This document shows positions 16,041-25,250 of a stretch of 35,645 nt of DNA, in pieces. Below the pieces are notes generated by a model. The model did no database searches. It was not told the origin of the DNA and saw nothing but the letters and a program-made list of their open reading frames with translations. Each line of letters begins with the position of its first letter. Within the stretch, counting starts at the first letter, position 1. Both the position numbers and the translations under genes were made by a program. Origin of the DNA: Porticoccus sp963925605 (GTDB taxonomy: Bacteria; Pseudomonadota; Gammaproteobacteria; Pseudomonadales; Porticoccaceae); assembly GCA_963925605.1 (NCBI GenBank), contig CAWURY010000023.1:1-35645 (forward strand), written 5' to 3'.

Positions 16041-16213
16041 ACCCCCTGGAGTACTCGCCAGTTGACGAGTCCTTGAGCCGATAACTTATAACCTGGGAGG
16101 TTTAAGCCGATACGGTGTGCATGTCCGCATGACGGAAAGCCTGATGTATCGCTAAACCTGCCACCTTGAACCTTTCGGTTCAAGGCACAATCAATAGCGG
16201 TATCTTCGGGGAC
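16041..16213 (+). ncRNA. ssrS: 6S RNA
   Basis: About 173 nt. It carries the recognisable 6S segments: AGTCCTTGAGCCGATAACTT (near 16068-16087), matching E. coli GTCCCCTGAGCCGATATTTC, and CACCTTGAACC-TTTC-GGTTCAAGG, a perfect 9-bp stem at 16164-16185. The ends pair (CCCC near 16042 with GGGG at 16208-16211), and an inner arm pairs AGGTTTA with TAAACCT. 6S RNA imitates an open promoter and holds sigma70 RNA polymerase in stationary phase. It lies between zapA and fau as across gammaproteobacteria. The ends are estimated to within a few bases. Confidence 0.9.
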
Positions 16214-16234
16214 ACCTATAAAAAAGAACTTTTT

Positions 16235-16807
16235 ATGGATACGATTGCCATACGCCAACTAATGCGTGAACGACGACGTTTGCTTACTCCAAAGCAGCAA
16301 AAAAATGCTGGGGAAAACATCGCTAAACAGCTTTCCACATTTCCTCCCTTTTGCAATAGCAAACGCATTGCGTTTTATATTGCCCATGATGGAGAAATAG
16401 ACCCAGGATTTGCTATGGGTATAGCTGAAGCTGCCGGAAAAGAGTGCTATTTACCCATACTTCATCCACTCAAACAGAATCGTTTATATTTTGCTCGGCA
16501 TAACAGCACTGACTCTCTGTCAATTAATCAATATGGAATAAAGGAACCTCTCCTTCGAGGGGCAAATATTACACCGGCATTTGCCATTGATTTAATTCTG
16601 TTGCCATTGGTTGCATTTGACCATTCTTGCAATAGGATAGGCATGGGTGGGGGTTTTTATGATAGGACATTGCAGTTTCAGCAACACCTTACCAAGCTTG
16701 TAGGACTCGCACACAGCTGCCAAGAAACTGGTAGTATTAATAAGCAGCTTTGGGATATTCAGTTACAAGCTATTGTGACCGAAAAAAGTGTCATTTATCC
16801 TAGTTAA
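16235..16807 (+). CDS. fau: 5-formyltetrahydrofolate cyclo-ligase
   Basis: Converts 5-formyl-THF to 5,10-methenyl-THF with ATP. The 190-residue product has the basic N-terminal RQLMRERRRLL, IAFYIAHDGEID (about 45-56) and the family signature GMGGGFYDR (136-144). I chose the ATG at 16235, 22 nt after the 6S RNA end; upstream in-frame starts would lie inside 6S RNA. In E. coli the equivalent gene (ygfA) is cotranscribed with 6S RNA, and the same is likely here. There is no strong Shine-Dalgarno. Confidence 0.94.
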   Translation: MDTIAIRQLMRERRRLLTPKQQKNAGENIAKQLSTFPPFCNSKRIAFYIAHDGEIDPGFAMGIAEAAGKECYLPILHPLKQNRLYFARHNSTDSLSINQYGIKEPLLRGANITPAFAIDLILLPLVAFDHSCNRIGMGGGFYDRTLQFQQHLTKLVGLAHSCQETGSINKQLWDIQLQAIVTEKSVIYPS

Positions 16808-16881
16808 AATTGTTCAGTATAAATGCACTCAAAGCATAAACTACTATCACTAGAATCAATAAAAAAATAAGAAAAATTACT

Positions 16882-18306
16882 ATGAGAAAAACTAAAATTA
16901 TCTGCACCATCGGGCCATCTTCAGAGTCATTTTCTATGCTACAACAGCTGGCTGAAGCCGGCATGAATATTGTTCGCCTGAACATGTCTCATGGAGACCA
17001 TGAGTCTCATGCGCGGGTTATAAAATCAATCCGCACCCTAAACAAAAAGCTCCCCAACCCTATTGCTATTCTTATGGACACTCAGGGTCCAGAAATTCGC
17101 ACAGGGGATATAAAACAAGAACTTAACCTGAAAAAAAATGATGTAATCTCTATCGTAGCTCGCGGGGAAGAAGATGTTGAGTCGACTTCAATAAGCGTCA
17201 ATTACGAGGATTTAATAAACGATGTAACTATCGGAGATATGATTACAGTTGATAACGGTCTAATCAATCTAGAGGTTCTAAGCAAAGAGGACCGAATTAT
17301 GCAGTGCAAGGTTATCGATGGTGGCATTTTAAAAAGTAAACGTCATGTTAATCTTCCCGGTATTCGAGTCAATTTGCCAGCAATTACTGAAAAAGATAAG
17401 CGTGATATTTTATTTTTCATAGAACAAGAAGTGGACTTCATCGCGCTCTCATTTGTTAGAAATGCAGAAGATGTCGAACAATTGAGGACGCTACTGGGTA
17501 ATAAGGTTGATAAAATCAAGATTATCTCAAAAATAGAAGACCAAGAAGGCGTAAAGAATCTTAGCGATATTGTTAACATATCAGATGGTGTAATGGTGGC
17601 GCGGGGAGATCTTGGTGTTGAAATTGCAATTGAAAAATTACCAAGGGTTCAGCGTCGAATTATTCGACTTTGTGCACAACGAGGCAAACGTGTAATTGTT
17701 GCAACACACATGCTGGAATCCATGATAGAGAATCCAATACCTACTAGAGCGGAAGTTACGGATGTAGCTAATGCTGTCTACGAAGAGGTCGATGCCATAA
17801 TGTTGTCAGGTGAGAGCGCCATGGGGAAATATCCTGTGAAGTGTGTCGAAATACTCTCTCGAATTACTCAATCAATAGAACAGAGTCCGGGCCTACAGTT
17901 TGTTAAAGACTTGGTGCTAGAGAATGATCATGCAGAGATTGCTTCTGCTGCAGTAAAATTAGCTGAATCCATTAAAGCAAAAGCTATTATTGTTCCTACA
18001 AGACGTGGAAAAATGGCTAACTATGTGACCAATTGCCATCCTCAAACTCCTATTATTTGCGCTTTTACTAACGACAGCCGCACTCGTCGCCAGCTAGTGC
18101 TGAACCGAAATGTGCTTAGTTTTCGAATAACTTTTAGTGAGGATCCAGAAAAAACTCTAGCAACTGCTGCCAAAATTCTTATGACGCGCGCAGAATTTTT
18201 ACCCGAAGATAGGGTTGTGGTAATATCGGATGCTTTGGCTGGATCAGGAATTGATGCAATACAAATTCGCCAATTGTCAGATCTGCTAGTCATTGATACA
18301 GAGTAG
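16882..18306 (+). CDS. pyk: pyruvate kinase
   Basis: Final step of glycolysis: PEP plus ADP to pyruvate plus ATP. The 474-residue product has the N-terminal CTIGPSS, NIVRLNMSHG (29-38), DTQGPEIRTG (66-75), catalytic K217 with E219 in ISKIEDQEG, ARGDLGVEI (metal ligand D243) and ATHMLESM. The residue matching rabbit Glu117 is glutamate (E71), which by family knowledge marks potassium-dependent enzymes. The C-terminal allosteric domain is complete. It could be PykA or PykF type; I leave the subtype open. It is 74 nt after fau and meets ilvA tail to tail with only 21 nt between. Confidence 0.97.
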   Translation: MRKTKIICTIGPSSESFSMLQQLAEAGMNIVRLNMSHGDHESHARVIKSIRTLNKKLPNPIAILMDTQGPEIRTGDIKQELNLKKNDVISIVARGEEDVESTSISVNYEDLINDVTIGDMITVDNGLINLEVLSKEDRIMQCKVIDGGILKSKRHVNLPGIRVNLPAITEKDKRDILFFIEQEVDFIALSFVRNAEDVEQLRTLLGNKVDKIKIISKIEDQEGVKNLSDIVNISDGVMVARGDLGVEIAIEKLPRVQRRIIRLCAQRGKRVIVATHMLESMIENPIPTRAEVTDVANAVYEEVDAIMLSGESAMGKYPVKCVEILSRITQSIEQSPGLQFVKDLVLENDHAEIASAAVKLAESIKAKAIIVPTRRGKMANYVTNCHPQTPIICAFTNDSRTRRQLVLNRNVLSFRITFSEDPEKTLATAAKILMTRAEFLPEDRVVVISDALAGSGIDAIQIRQLSDLLVIDTE

Positions 18307-18327
18307 CCGCCCCGATCAGAATGATAC

Positions 18328-19839
18328 TTAACTCAAAAAGAATTGATAAGCTGGGTTTTCTGTTTCCTCGGCCCAGCTATAACCCAAATCATCAAAGAAT
18401 ATGTGCGCCTGTTTCCTGTCTTTTGCTGGGATCTGCAGCCCTGCCAGCACTTGCCCATCAGCTGAGCCATGATTACGATAATGAAACATAGAAATATTCC
18501 AACGGTCACCGAGTCTTGTCAAAAACCTCATTAATGCCTTCGGGCGTTCTGGGAATTCAAACGTAAATATCATTTCATCAGTAGCTTCTTTAGCTCTTCC
18601 TCCGACCATATGACGAATATGCAGTTTAGCAATTTCATTATCTGTCATATCTGCTACCGGATATCCTTTACCATCAAGATCTGCAACTAGACTGTATCGA
18701 TCATCATCTGAAACGACCTGGACGCCAACAAAAATATGCGCCTGAGAGGCGCTGCCCATCCGATAATTAAATTCTGTGATATTACGCTTGTTTAAAGAAG
18801 CGCAGAATGCCTTAAAACTACCTGGCTCTTCAGGGATAGTGACAGCTAAAATAGCCTCTCTTTTCTCTCCTATTTCAGTACGCTCAGAGATATAACGGAG
18901 ACGATCAAAATTAATATTTGCGCCGCACTCCACAGCTAGCAATGTCTGCCCTTTTGCCCCAGTCCGCTCTACATACTTCTTTAATCCAGCTAACCCTAAC
19001 GCTCCAGCTGGCTCACAAATAGAACGGGTATCATCAAAAGTATCTTTAATGCTGGCGCAAATTTCATCAATAGAAACTGTTATAACTTCATCAACAGTAT
19101 CTTTTAGAATACGAAAAGTCTCTTTTCCAATTTGCGCTACAGCGGTGCCATCTGCAAAAATTCCAACATTCTTTAAACGAACTCTACGCCCCGCTTTCAT
19201 AGCTGCGTCTAAACAAGCAGAATCTTCAGCCTCAACAGCAATCACTTTAATTTCAGGGCGAACAGTCTTGATATAAGCGGCCATGCCTGCGCAAAGGCCT
19301 CCGCCGCCTACAGCGATAAAAACAGCGTCTAAACGCTCAGGGACTTGCTGCAAGATCTCCATAGCAATAGTACCCTGGCCCGCTATTACCTCCGGGTCAT
19401 CAAAAGGGTGAATGTAAGTCATCTCTTTTTCAGCTACTAGTCTTTGAGCATAATCCGAAGCCTCATCATAACTATCACCCTGTAATATGACTTTAGCCCC
19501 AAGAGCTTTTACTGCATTTACTTTAATTTGTGGTGTAGTAGTTGGCATGACAATAGTTGCCTTAGCGCCTATTTTTTGTGCTGCCATAGCCAAACCCTGA
19601 GCATGATTGCCTGCTGAGGCTGCAATAACCCCTTTGGCTAGCTCAGCTTCACTAAGAGACAACATCTTGTTGTATGCCCCGCGTAATTTGAAAGAAAATA
19701 TTGGCTGCAAGTCTTCTCGTTTTAATAGAACGCGGTTGCCAAGTCTTAAGGATAATTGCGGGGCCTCGTCTATAGGGGTTCTTACAACCAGATCATAGAT
19801 TTGAGCATCCAGGATTCGTTTTACATAACTTTTAGGCAT
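18328..19839 (-). CDS. ilvA: threonine ammonia-lyase, biosynthetic
   Basis: PLP enzyme that turns threonine into 2-oxobutanoate, the committed step to isoleucine. The 503-residue product has the PLP lysine K51 in FSFKLRGAYNKM, the ASAGNHAQG substrate loop, a glycine-rich phosphate loop (GGGGLCAG) and PAGALGLAGL. From about 330 come two ACT-like regulatory domains (REAILAVTIPEEPGSFKAFC and EMIFTFEFPERPKALMRFL), so isoleucine feedback is expected. This length marks the biosynthetic, not the catabolic, form. It is divergent from rpiA, an arrangement shared with Pseudomonas. Confidence 0.97.
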   Translation of the reverse strand: MPKSYVKRILDAQIYDLVVRTPIDEAPQLSLRLGNRVLLKREDLQPIFSFKLRGAYNKMLSLSEAELAKGVIAASAGNHAQGLAMAAQKIGAKATIVMPTTTPQIKVNAVKALGAKVILQGDSYDEASDYAQRLVAEKEMTYIHPFDDPEVIAGQGTIAMEILQQVPERLDAVFIAVGGGGLCAGMAAYIKTVRPEIKVIAVEAEDSACLDAAMKAGRRVRLKNVGIFADGTAVAQIGKETFRILKDTVDEVITVSIDEICASIKDTFDDTRSICEPAGALGLAGLKKYVERTGAKGQTLLAVECGANINFDRLRYISERTEIGEKREAILAVTIPEEPGSFKAFCASLNKRNITEFNYRMGSASQAHIFVGVQVVSDDDRYSLVADLDGKGYPVADMTDNEIAKLHIRHMVGGRAKEATDEMIFTFEFPERPKALMRFLTRLGDRWNISMFHYRNHGSADGQVLAGLQIPAKDRKQAHIFFDDLGYSWAEETENPAYQFFLS

Positions 19840-20010
19840 TTTTGCTCTTTATTTAATTTAAAATTTATCAATTAGACCACCTAGCGCTAATAGTAAATTT
19901 TCACTACATGCAAAGCCAGCACTGATCGACATTTTCTATCATTTCGTATCCTGATCCGTATAATAATAAATAAGCGCATCATTTGCGGCTCAACAATAAA
20001 GATCTCAACT
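19840..20010. promoter_or_regulatory. ilvA/rpiA divergent intergenic region
   Basis: A TATAAT at 19959-19964 faces rpiA with its start about 45 nt further on; I find no good -35 at 16-18 bp. No clear ilvA promoter or attenuator-like run of isoleucine codons is seen on the other strand. The rest is plain A/T-rich spacer. Confidence 0.35.
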
Positions 20011-20715
20011 ATGATTTTAGACATGGACTTAACCACACAAGACATTCTCAAAAAAGATGTTGCGCAAGCAGCAGTTGATTACACCCTAAGCAAAACCAGC
20101 ATAGACAGTATTGTTGGAATCGGTACCGGCTCTACTGCTAATTTTTTTATTGACTTGTTAGCGTTGCATAAAAATAAATTTAAAGGTGCGGTTGCTAGCT
20201 CTGAAGCTTCAGAGCGACTGCTCAGACATCACGGTATAGAGGTTTATGATTTAAATTCCGCCAATGAAGTGTCTATTTATATAGATGGTGCCGATGAAGC
20301 AAATCAATACTTAGAGCTTATAAAGGGTGGTGGCGGTGCCTTAACAAGGGAAAAAATTACTGCTGCAGTAGCGAAAGAATTTTTATGTATAGCTGATGAA
20401 TCCAAATGGGTAGAGCGCTTAGGCACCTTTCCATTACCGATTGAAGTCATCCCTATGGCCAGAAGTTATGTTGCAAGGGAAATTGTCAAGCTAGGAGGGG
20501 ATCCGGTTTATCGTCAAGGCACTATAACCGACAGTGGAAATGTCATTCTAGATGTTCATCACCTGCATCCAATAGCTTCAGCGTGCGCAATGGAAGAAAA
20601 AATTAACCATATTACTGGTGTTGTGACTAATGGCATTTTTGCAATAAAGCCTGCAGATATTTTACTGCTAGGCACCAAAGATGGCGTAAAAACTCTTTAC
20701 CCTGTAAAAAGATAG
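20011..20715 (+). CDS. rpiA: ribose-5-phosphate isomerase A
   Basis: Interconverts ribose 5-phosphate and ribulose 5-phosphate in the pentose phosphate pathway. The 234-residue product shows GIGTGSTANFF (36-46), IDGADEAN (91-98), KGGGGALTREK (105-115) and a LLGTKDGVKTL end, all as in E. coli and Pseudomonas RpiA. The start may be the ATG at 20011 (AAAGA upstream) or the ATG four codons later at 20023; homologues favour a short N-terminus, so this is unsettled. It converges on srkA. Confidence 0.96.
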   Translation: MILDMDLTTQDILKKDVAQAAVDYTLSKTSIDSIVGIGTGSTANFFIDLLALHKNKFKGAVASSEASERLLRHHGIEVYDLNSANEVSIYIDGADEANQYLELIKGGGGALTREKITAAVAKEFLCIADESKWVERLGTFPLPIEVIPMARSYVAREIVKLGGDPVYRQGTITDSGNVILDVHHLHPIASACAMEEKINHITGVVTNGIFAIKPADILLLGTKDGVKTLYPVKR

Positions 20716-20750
20716 CCCTGTTATATCGTAACTATGGCTTAAAAAATTTA

Positions 20751-21785
20751 TTAGAGCACTTGCAATGTTGGCTCATTTAGAGCTGCAAACTGCTCTCTTA
20801 ATTCCAAAATATGCTCACTCCAAAAACGAATAGTATTAAACCAAGGAAAAGCCATAGGAAAGGCAGGATCACTCCACCGTCTGGCTATCCAGGCGGTATA
20901 ATTAATCATTCTCAGTGTTCTCAGAGCATCAATTAACTGAAGCTCCCGCGGATGAAAGTCAAAAAATTCATTATAGCCATCTATGACTTCTGATAACTGG
21001 GCAGCTTGCCGGTCTCTATCTCCTGATAACAGCATCCATATATCCTGAATGGCGGGAGCCATAAGCGTGTCATCAAGATCCACGAAATGGGCATTACCAT
21101 CCCTCCATAAAATATTGCCTGCATGACAATCACCATGGACGCGTATATTCTGAATAGCACCGGCATTGCTGATACTTTCATCTACGGCCTGCATGATATC
21201 TCTGATGAGCGAGTCATAAGATGCTTTTAGTTCTTTTGGAATAAATTGCTCACTCACCAACATGGATGGCTCATGCCCAAAGGTATGGCTATTTAGCGTA
21301 TGGCGAAAATTAAATGGTCTCAGGGCACCTATCGCATGTATTCTACCTAGTAGTTTGCCCAGCAAATATAAATTATCAAGATTGTCTAGTTCGGGACCAT
21401 GTCCACCCTTTCTGGGGAAAAGAGCAAAACTAAATCCTTCATGTTGAAATAAACTGCGCCCCTTATCGTTCAATATGGGCGCCACCACTGGTAGCTCTTG
21501 TTCTGCTAACTCAAAACAAAACTGGTGTTCTTCAAGAATTTGTTCTGTGGTCCATCGATTTGGACGATAAAATTTTCCAATCAATGGAGTTTCATCTTCG
21601 ATGCCAATTTGGTACACACGATTTTCATAGCTATTCAAGGGAAACAGTCGGCCATCACTGAGGTAGCCGCAACTTTCCATAGCATCAAGAATAAAATCAG
21701 GCGTCAGACTATCAAATGGGTGCGCCAATGGATCACTGTTATTAGCTGCATCCTCGTCTGGTTCTTGCACATTACCGTTAATCAT
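20751..21785 (-). CDS. srkA: stress response serine/threonine kinase SrkA (YihE/RdoA)
   Basis: Aminoglycoside-phosphotransferase-fold protein kinase that in E. coli protects cells under envelope and oxidative stress. The 344-residue product has PLNSYENRVYQ, FYRPNRWTTEQILEEHQF, catalytic-loop HGDCHAGNILW (217-227) and the metal-binding DLDD (236-239), all nearly identical to E. coli. The N-terminus has about 20 extra acidic residues before SLTPDFILDAM. I chose the ATG at 21785, which overlaps the stop of the upstream MFS gene as ATGA; a GTG two codons earlier is possible. In E. coli the gene sits before dsbA, whereas here it is coupled to a transporter. Confidence 0.94.
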   Translation of the reverse strand: MINGNVQEPDEDAANNSDPLAHPFDSLTPDFILDAMESCGYLSDGRLFPLNSYENRVYQIGIEDETPLIGKFYRPNRWTTEQILEEHQFCFELAEQELPVVAPILNDKGRSLFQHEGFSFALFPRKGGHGPELDNLDNLYLLGKLLGRIHAIGALRPFNFRHTLNSHTFGHEPSMLVSEQFIPKELKASYDSLIRDIMQAVDESISNAGAIQNIRVHGDCHAGNILWRDGNAHFVDLDDTLMAPAIQDIWMLLSGDRDRQAAQLSEVIDGYNEFFDFHPRELQLIDALRTLRMINYTAWIARRWSDPAFPMAFPWFNTIRFWSEHILELREQFAALNEPTLQVL

Positions 21786-22918
21786 TTGCACAGCTTACTG
21801 TTCTTGAGTTTTGCCAACAAAAAAATAATCAAAATAGCTAACGCCCAAGCGAAGCAGGTGGCAATATAAGGCTTTCCGGCATCAAGTGATCCAATAATAG
21901 TTAAACCAGCAACATTACCTATAATCTGCATCGTAACTATTAGCGGCGCATACCGGTGACTACAGTCTAGTTTAGCTGTCAATCCCATCGCATAGGCAGC
22001 AGCAAAATTCCAAGCCCCTCCAATAAAACAAAAGGCAACTAACATGAGTCGTTGTGGTAAATTTCCAGATAATCCTATCATCAAAACAACAACAGCAAGC
22101 CCTAAAGCTACTATTGCGGGCTTAGTATAACTAGATTGCATATCCATTAATGCTGCAATCAAAGCCCCCAAACTACTAGCTAATGCTAACAATGCCATAT
22201 GAGGGCCTGCCCCATAAGCTATAGGCTCTATGGTGCCGCGCACTATATTGCCACCAAAAAATATTAACAACACTGCAAGCAGTGCAAAGAAGACCAAGGC
22301 CTTTCTTTCATCATCAACAAAAAATTTTACTCTCCCTATTTTCAATCCTGTGGGCATCATTCGACTTAATATCACTAACACCAAACATACGCATGAAGCC
22401 GAGATTAGTGCATCATTAAAGTTGATTTTCTCAGCGTTCAGCGGAGGTAACAGATAGGCTGCAAGTGCAACTGCACCGGCTTGAAGACTCAAAATCAACG
22501 CATAACTACGGATAGGATTAAGACTTGCCCCAAGGCAGGTAATGGCTACTGCGCAACTAGTGCCAACAAAAAAACCCGCTAATCCCTGGCAGACCAATAA
22601 AAAAGTAAAGCCCGACACAAGCGTAGGTAGCGCAAAACTCATTAAGCCCATAATCCCGCTTATGCATATCAGCGATCTCCAACTCACTAGAAAAATAAAT
22701 AAAGTCGACAGCGACATAGCCAGAGCAACTCCGCCCAAAAAAACCCCTCCAAGCCATAAAGGTGCTGTCTGGGTAAGCCCCAAATCTTTGGCTGCTAGCG
22801 CCAAGATTAGGGGTATATTAATCAAATATACCGTAGCGCTTAACGTGACCATTATTGCGGTCAAACGTGCGCCAATGCTATTTATATCCACATATTTTTT
22901 TTCAAAAAAAAATGACAA
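21782..22918 (-). CDS. major facilitator superfamily transporter, substrate unknown
   Basis: A 378-residue hydrophobic protein with about 11-12 predicted membrane helices in two halves joined by a polar loop near MPTGLKIGRVKFFVDDERK (about 190-208). The general MFS pattern is clear, but I recognise no substrate-specific motif. The only near-consensus start is a TTG at 22918 preceded by GGTGG; the frame stays open upstream to 23050 without ATG, GTG or TTG. An internal ATG at residue 23 would cut into helix 1. Its stop overlaps the srkA start (ATGA), so the two are cotranslated. An alpha/beta hydrolase gene lies about 140 nt upstream on the same strand. Confidence 0.8.
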   Translation of the reverse strand: MSFFFEKKYVDINSIGARLTAIMVTLSATVYLINIPLILALAAKDLGLTQTAPLWLGGVFLGGVALAMSLSTLFIFLVSWRSLICISGIMGLMSFALPTLVSGFTFLLVCQGLAGFFVGTSCAVAITCLGASLNPIRSYALILSLQAGAVALAAYLLPPLNAEKINFNDALISASCVCLVLVILSRMMPTGLKIGRVKFFVDDERKALVFFALLAVLLIFFGGNIVRGTIEPIAYGAGPHMALLALASSLGALIAALMDMQSSYTKPAIVALGLAVVVLMIGLSGNLPQRLMLVAFCFIGGAWNFAAAYAMGLTAKLDCSHRYAPLIVTMQIIGNVAGLTIIGSLDAGKPYIATCFAWALAILIIFLLAKLKNSKLCK

Positions 22919-23058
22919 AATCCACCAGCCTTTAGGTTCTACCGCAAAATCATCGACGTTGTTTGTTTGGATTACATTCTTATTGCTAGCCAGAGAAATG
23001 TCCAGTTCAGTTGAAGTAAATACAACAATCAGTTCCGGTGCTGAAAAATTCTACGCAC

Positions 23059-24012
23059 TCAATCAAGGTATTTAAAAACACTATTCCTTAGCGAAGGAGC
23101 CTCGTTTACCATATGGTGCTGTGCGCTATGTATGAGTTCAATCTCTATATTACAGAACTTCTTTCTTAGTGCTTTTAAATTATATTGCCAGTCAACAGTC
23201 TTATCATTATCCCCCTGAATAACTCTTAAGGGGTAACCGCTTGATGGATCATCTAAAAACTCTTCGATCCAAAATTTCATAGCCCCAACCCATTCTATGG
23301 GAATAAAATTGGACTGAAGTGGGTCATGGTTTTCTACAAATTGATTAAATTTTTCATTGGTTGTGTTTGCGTTATATTTTCTTTTTATTTTTTTCAAAAA
23401 TAAACGTAGCAAGTGGTATATATACAAATTTTTCTTCCAATTTACAGGATGAATTAATGGAGCAAGCGCTATTACCTCAACAAAATTATTTTCATAATGA
23501 TGCGCCTTGGGACTCAAAAGATATTTAATAAGAATGGCCCCTCCTGTGCTCTGACCAACTGCTTTCCACGGTTTAGGAAAACGAGCCTCACAACCGTACA
23601 ACAGATCAGAAAAAGCGTCCACATAGCGATCAAAGTTCTGAATTGTTGCTCTATTTCCGCTTGATAACCCATGTCCCGGCAAGTCGAATGCAACTACCGC
23701 ATAACCTAGTTTGACAAGATGTCTGATTAGATGCCCATAAAGACCTACATGATCTAGATAGCCATGAATAATAAAATAGGTGCCTTTGGGCTTATCGGGC
23801 AGCCAATACTGGGCGACAAGCTTAAAATCGCCAGATGCATATAAGCCCAAGCAATGACTTATTGTGGAGTGCTCAAAGGAAAAAGATAATCCATAATGAT
23901 CGATATAACTAAGCTCAGATGTCGTTTTGACTGTCCGATCAAAGTCTACATCAAAACTTAAGTTTTGAAGTTCTTTGCGAATAATCTCTAATAATTCAAA
24001 CGTGAATATCAT
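23059..24012 (-). CDS. alpha/beta hydrolase (PldB/monoacylglycerol-lipase-like)
   Basis: A 317-residue serine hydrolase of the S33 'serine aminopeptidase'/lysophospholipase group. The oxyanion-hole HGYLDH is at 83-88 with DLPGHGLSSG near 110-119. The nucleophile is S155 in GQSTGG, the acid is probably D270 in GDNDKTVD, and the base is H299 in SAQHHMVNE. A basic, tyrosine-rich cap region lies between. No signal peptide is seen. The substrate could be a lysophospholipid or monoacylglycerol, which is inference. The start is the ATG at 24012 with AAGAGA upstream; a GTG six codons earlier is the alternative. Confidence 0.88.
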   Translation of the reverse strand: MIFTFELLEIIRKELQNLSFDVDFDRTVKTTSELSYIDHYGLSFSFEHSTISHCLGLYASGDFKLVAQYWLPDKPKGTYFIIHGYLDHVGLYGHLIRHLVKLGYAVVAFDLPGHGLSSGNRATIQNFDRYVDAFSDLLYGCEARFPKPWKAVGQSTGGAILIKYLLSPKAHHYENNFVEVIALAPLIHPVNWKKNLYIYHLLRLFLKKIKRKYNANTTNEKFNQFVENHDPLQSNFIPIEWVGAMKFWIEEFLDDPSSGYPLRVIQGDNDKTVDWQYNLKALRKKFCNIEIELIHSAQHHMVNEAPSLRNSVFKYLD

Positions 24013-24113
24013 GTTCTCTTGCTGCCGCACCTGTATAATTTTAAATTAACACAGGATGGCGGCGAAATACTGCCATTTTTTATCTTATGGCATCATAGGC
24101 AAAAAATACCTAC

Positions 24114-25166
24114 CTAGGATACCTCTCCGCTAGAATAGCTCTGATACATTTTATCTAGACTAGATACTCTTATTTTACTCGCATTGCCGGCTGTGCCAAA
24201 CGACTCATATCTATCAATACAAACCTTCTTCATGGCTAGGGTTGTCTCCGCAAGGTATTTTCGAGGATCAAATTCTGACTTATTTTCAGCCATAAAGCGT
24301 CTAACAGCTCCGGTAGAAGCTAATCGAAGGTCTGTATCTATATTTATTTTTCGAACTCCATGCTTTATGCCTTCTACGATCTCATCTACTGGAACGCCGT
24401 AAGTCTCAGGAATATCACCACCAAATTGATTAATAACTGCCAGCCATTCTTGCGGCACCGATGATGAGCCATGCATAACCAGATGCGTATTAGGAATACG
24501 CGAATGGATAGCCTTTATCCGGCTGATATCTAAAATATCTCCTGTTGGCGGACGGGAAAACTTATAGGCGCCATGGGATGTTCCAATAGCAATAGCGAGG
24601 GCATCTACACGCGTTTTCGATACAAAGTCTGCAGCCTCTTCTGGATCAGTTAACATTTGATCATGGGACAAAGTTCCTTCAGCTCCAACGCCGTCTTCTT
24701 CTCCAGCTTGACCAGTCTCCAAAGAGCCTAAGCAACCTAATTCACCTTCTACAGAAACCCCGCATGCATGAGCCATTTCAACTACTTTTTTTGTAACTGC
24801 TACGTTATATTCATAAGATGCTGGAGTTTTTCCGTCCTCCATCAAAGAGCCGTCCATCATTACCGAACTAAAGCCCAGCTGAATAGAGCGCTGACAAATA
24901 TCAGGGCTCGTACCATGATCTTGATGCATACACACGGGAATATGAGGAAATTCCTCTATAGCCGCTAAGATTAAATGCCTCAGAAAAGAAGCGCCAGCAT
25001 ATTTCCTGGCGCCCGCCGAGGCTTGAACAATTACTGGCGAGCTAGTGATATCTGCAGCCTCCATAATCGCACGCATTTGCTCTAAATTATTTACGTTAAA
25101 TGCAGGGACACCGTATCCATTTTCGGCGGCGTGATCCAATAATTGTCGCATTGAAATAAGAGCCAT
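24114..25166 (-). CDS. fba: fructose-bisphosphate aldolase, class II
   Basis: Zinc aldolase that splits fructose 1,6-bisphosphate to two trioses and works in reverse in gluconeogenesis. The 350-residue product shows CMHQDHG (79-85; D83 catalytic, H84 a zinc ligand), VEGELGCLG, AIGTSHGAYK and VMHGSSS, and ends in a long C-terminal region typical of the subtype found in Pseudomonas and in Calvin-cycle operons. AGGA stands upstream of the ATG. It is the last gene of the tkt-epd-pgk-fba series, 84 nt after pgk. Confidence 0.97.
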   Translation of the reverse strand: MALISMRQLLDHAAENGYGVPAFNVNNLEQMRAIMEAADITSSPVIVQASAGARKYAGASFLRHLILAAIEEFPHIPVCMHQDHGTSPDICQRSIQLGFSSVMMDGSLMEDGKTPASYEYNVAVTKKVVEMAHACGVSVEGELGCLGSLETGQAGEEDGVGAEGTLSHDQMLTDPEEAADFVSKTRVDALAIAIGTSHGAYKFSRPPTGDILDISRIKAIHSRIPNTHLVMHGSSSVPQEWLAVINQFGGDIPETYGVPVDEIVEGIKHGVRKINIDTDLRLASTGAVRRFMAENKSEFDPRKYLAETTLAMKKVCIDRYESFGTAGNASKIRVSSLDKMYQSYSSGEVS

Positions 25167-25250
25167 GAGTTTATTTCCTAATAATTCTGCCAGTCGCCCA
25201 GCCTTTAAGATAACTGATGAACAGTTACAGTTTTTTATATTTTAACCTAC

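Noticed and set aside
16800..16985. 61-residue hydrophobic minus-strand frame that looks like a membrane peptide
   Set aside because: Antisense to the start of pyk and the A/T-rich spacer before it; runs of Ile/Val/Leu arise from complementary A-rich sequence. No Shine-Dalgarno.
22542..23075. 177-residue plus-strand open frame
   Set aside because: Antisense to the MFS gene and its upstream spacer; its long length comes from the hydrophobic codon use of the other strand.
24056..24081. ATGGC/GCCAT hairpin followed by six T on the plus strand
   Set aside because: It looks like an intrinsic terminator for plus-strand transcription, but both flanking genes are on the minus strand and the stem is only 5 bp.
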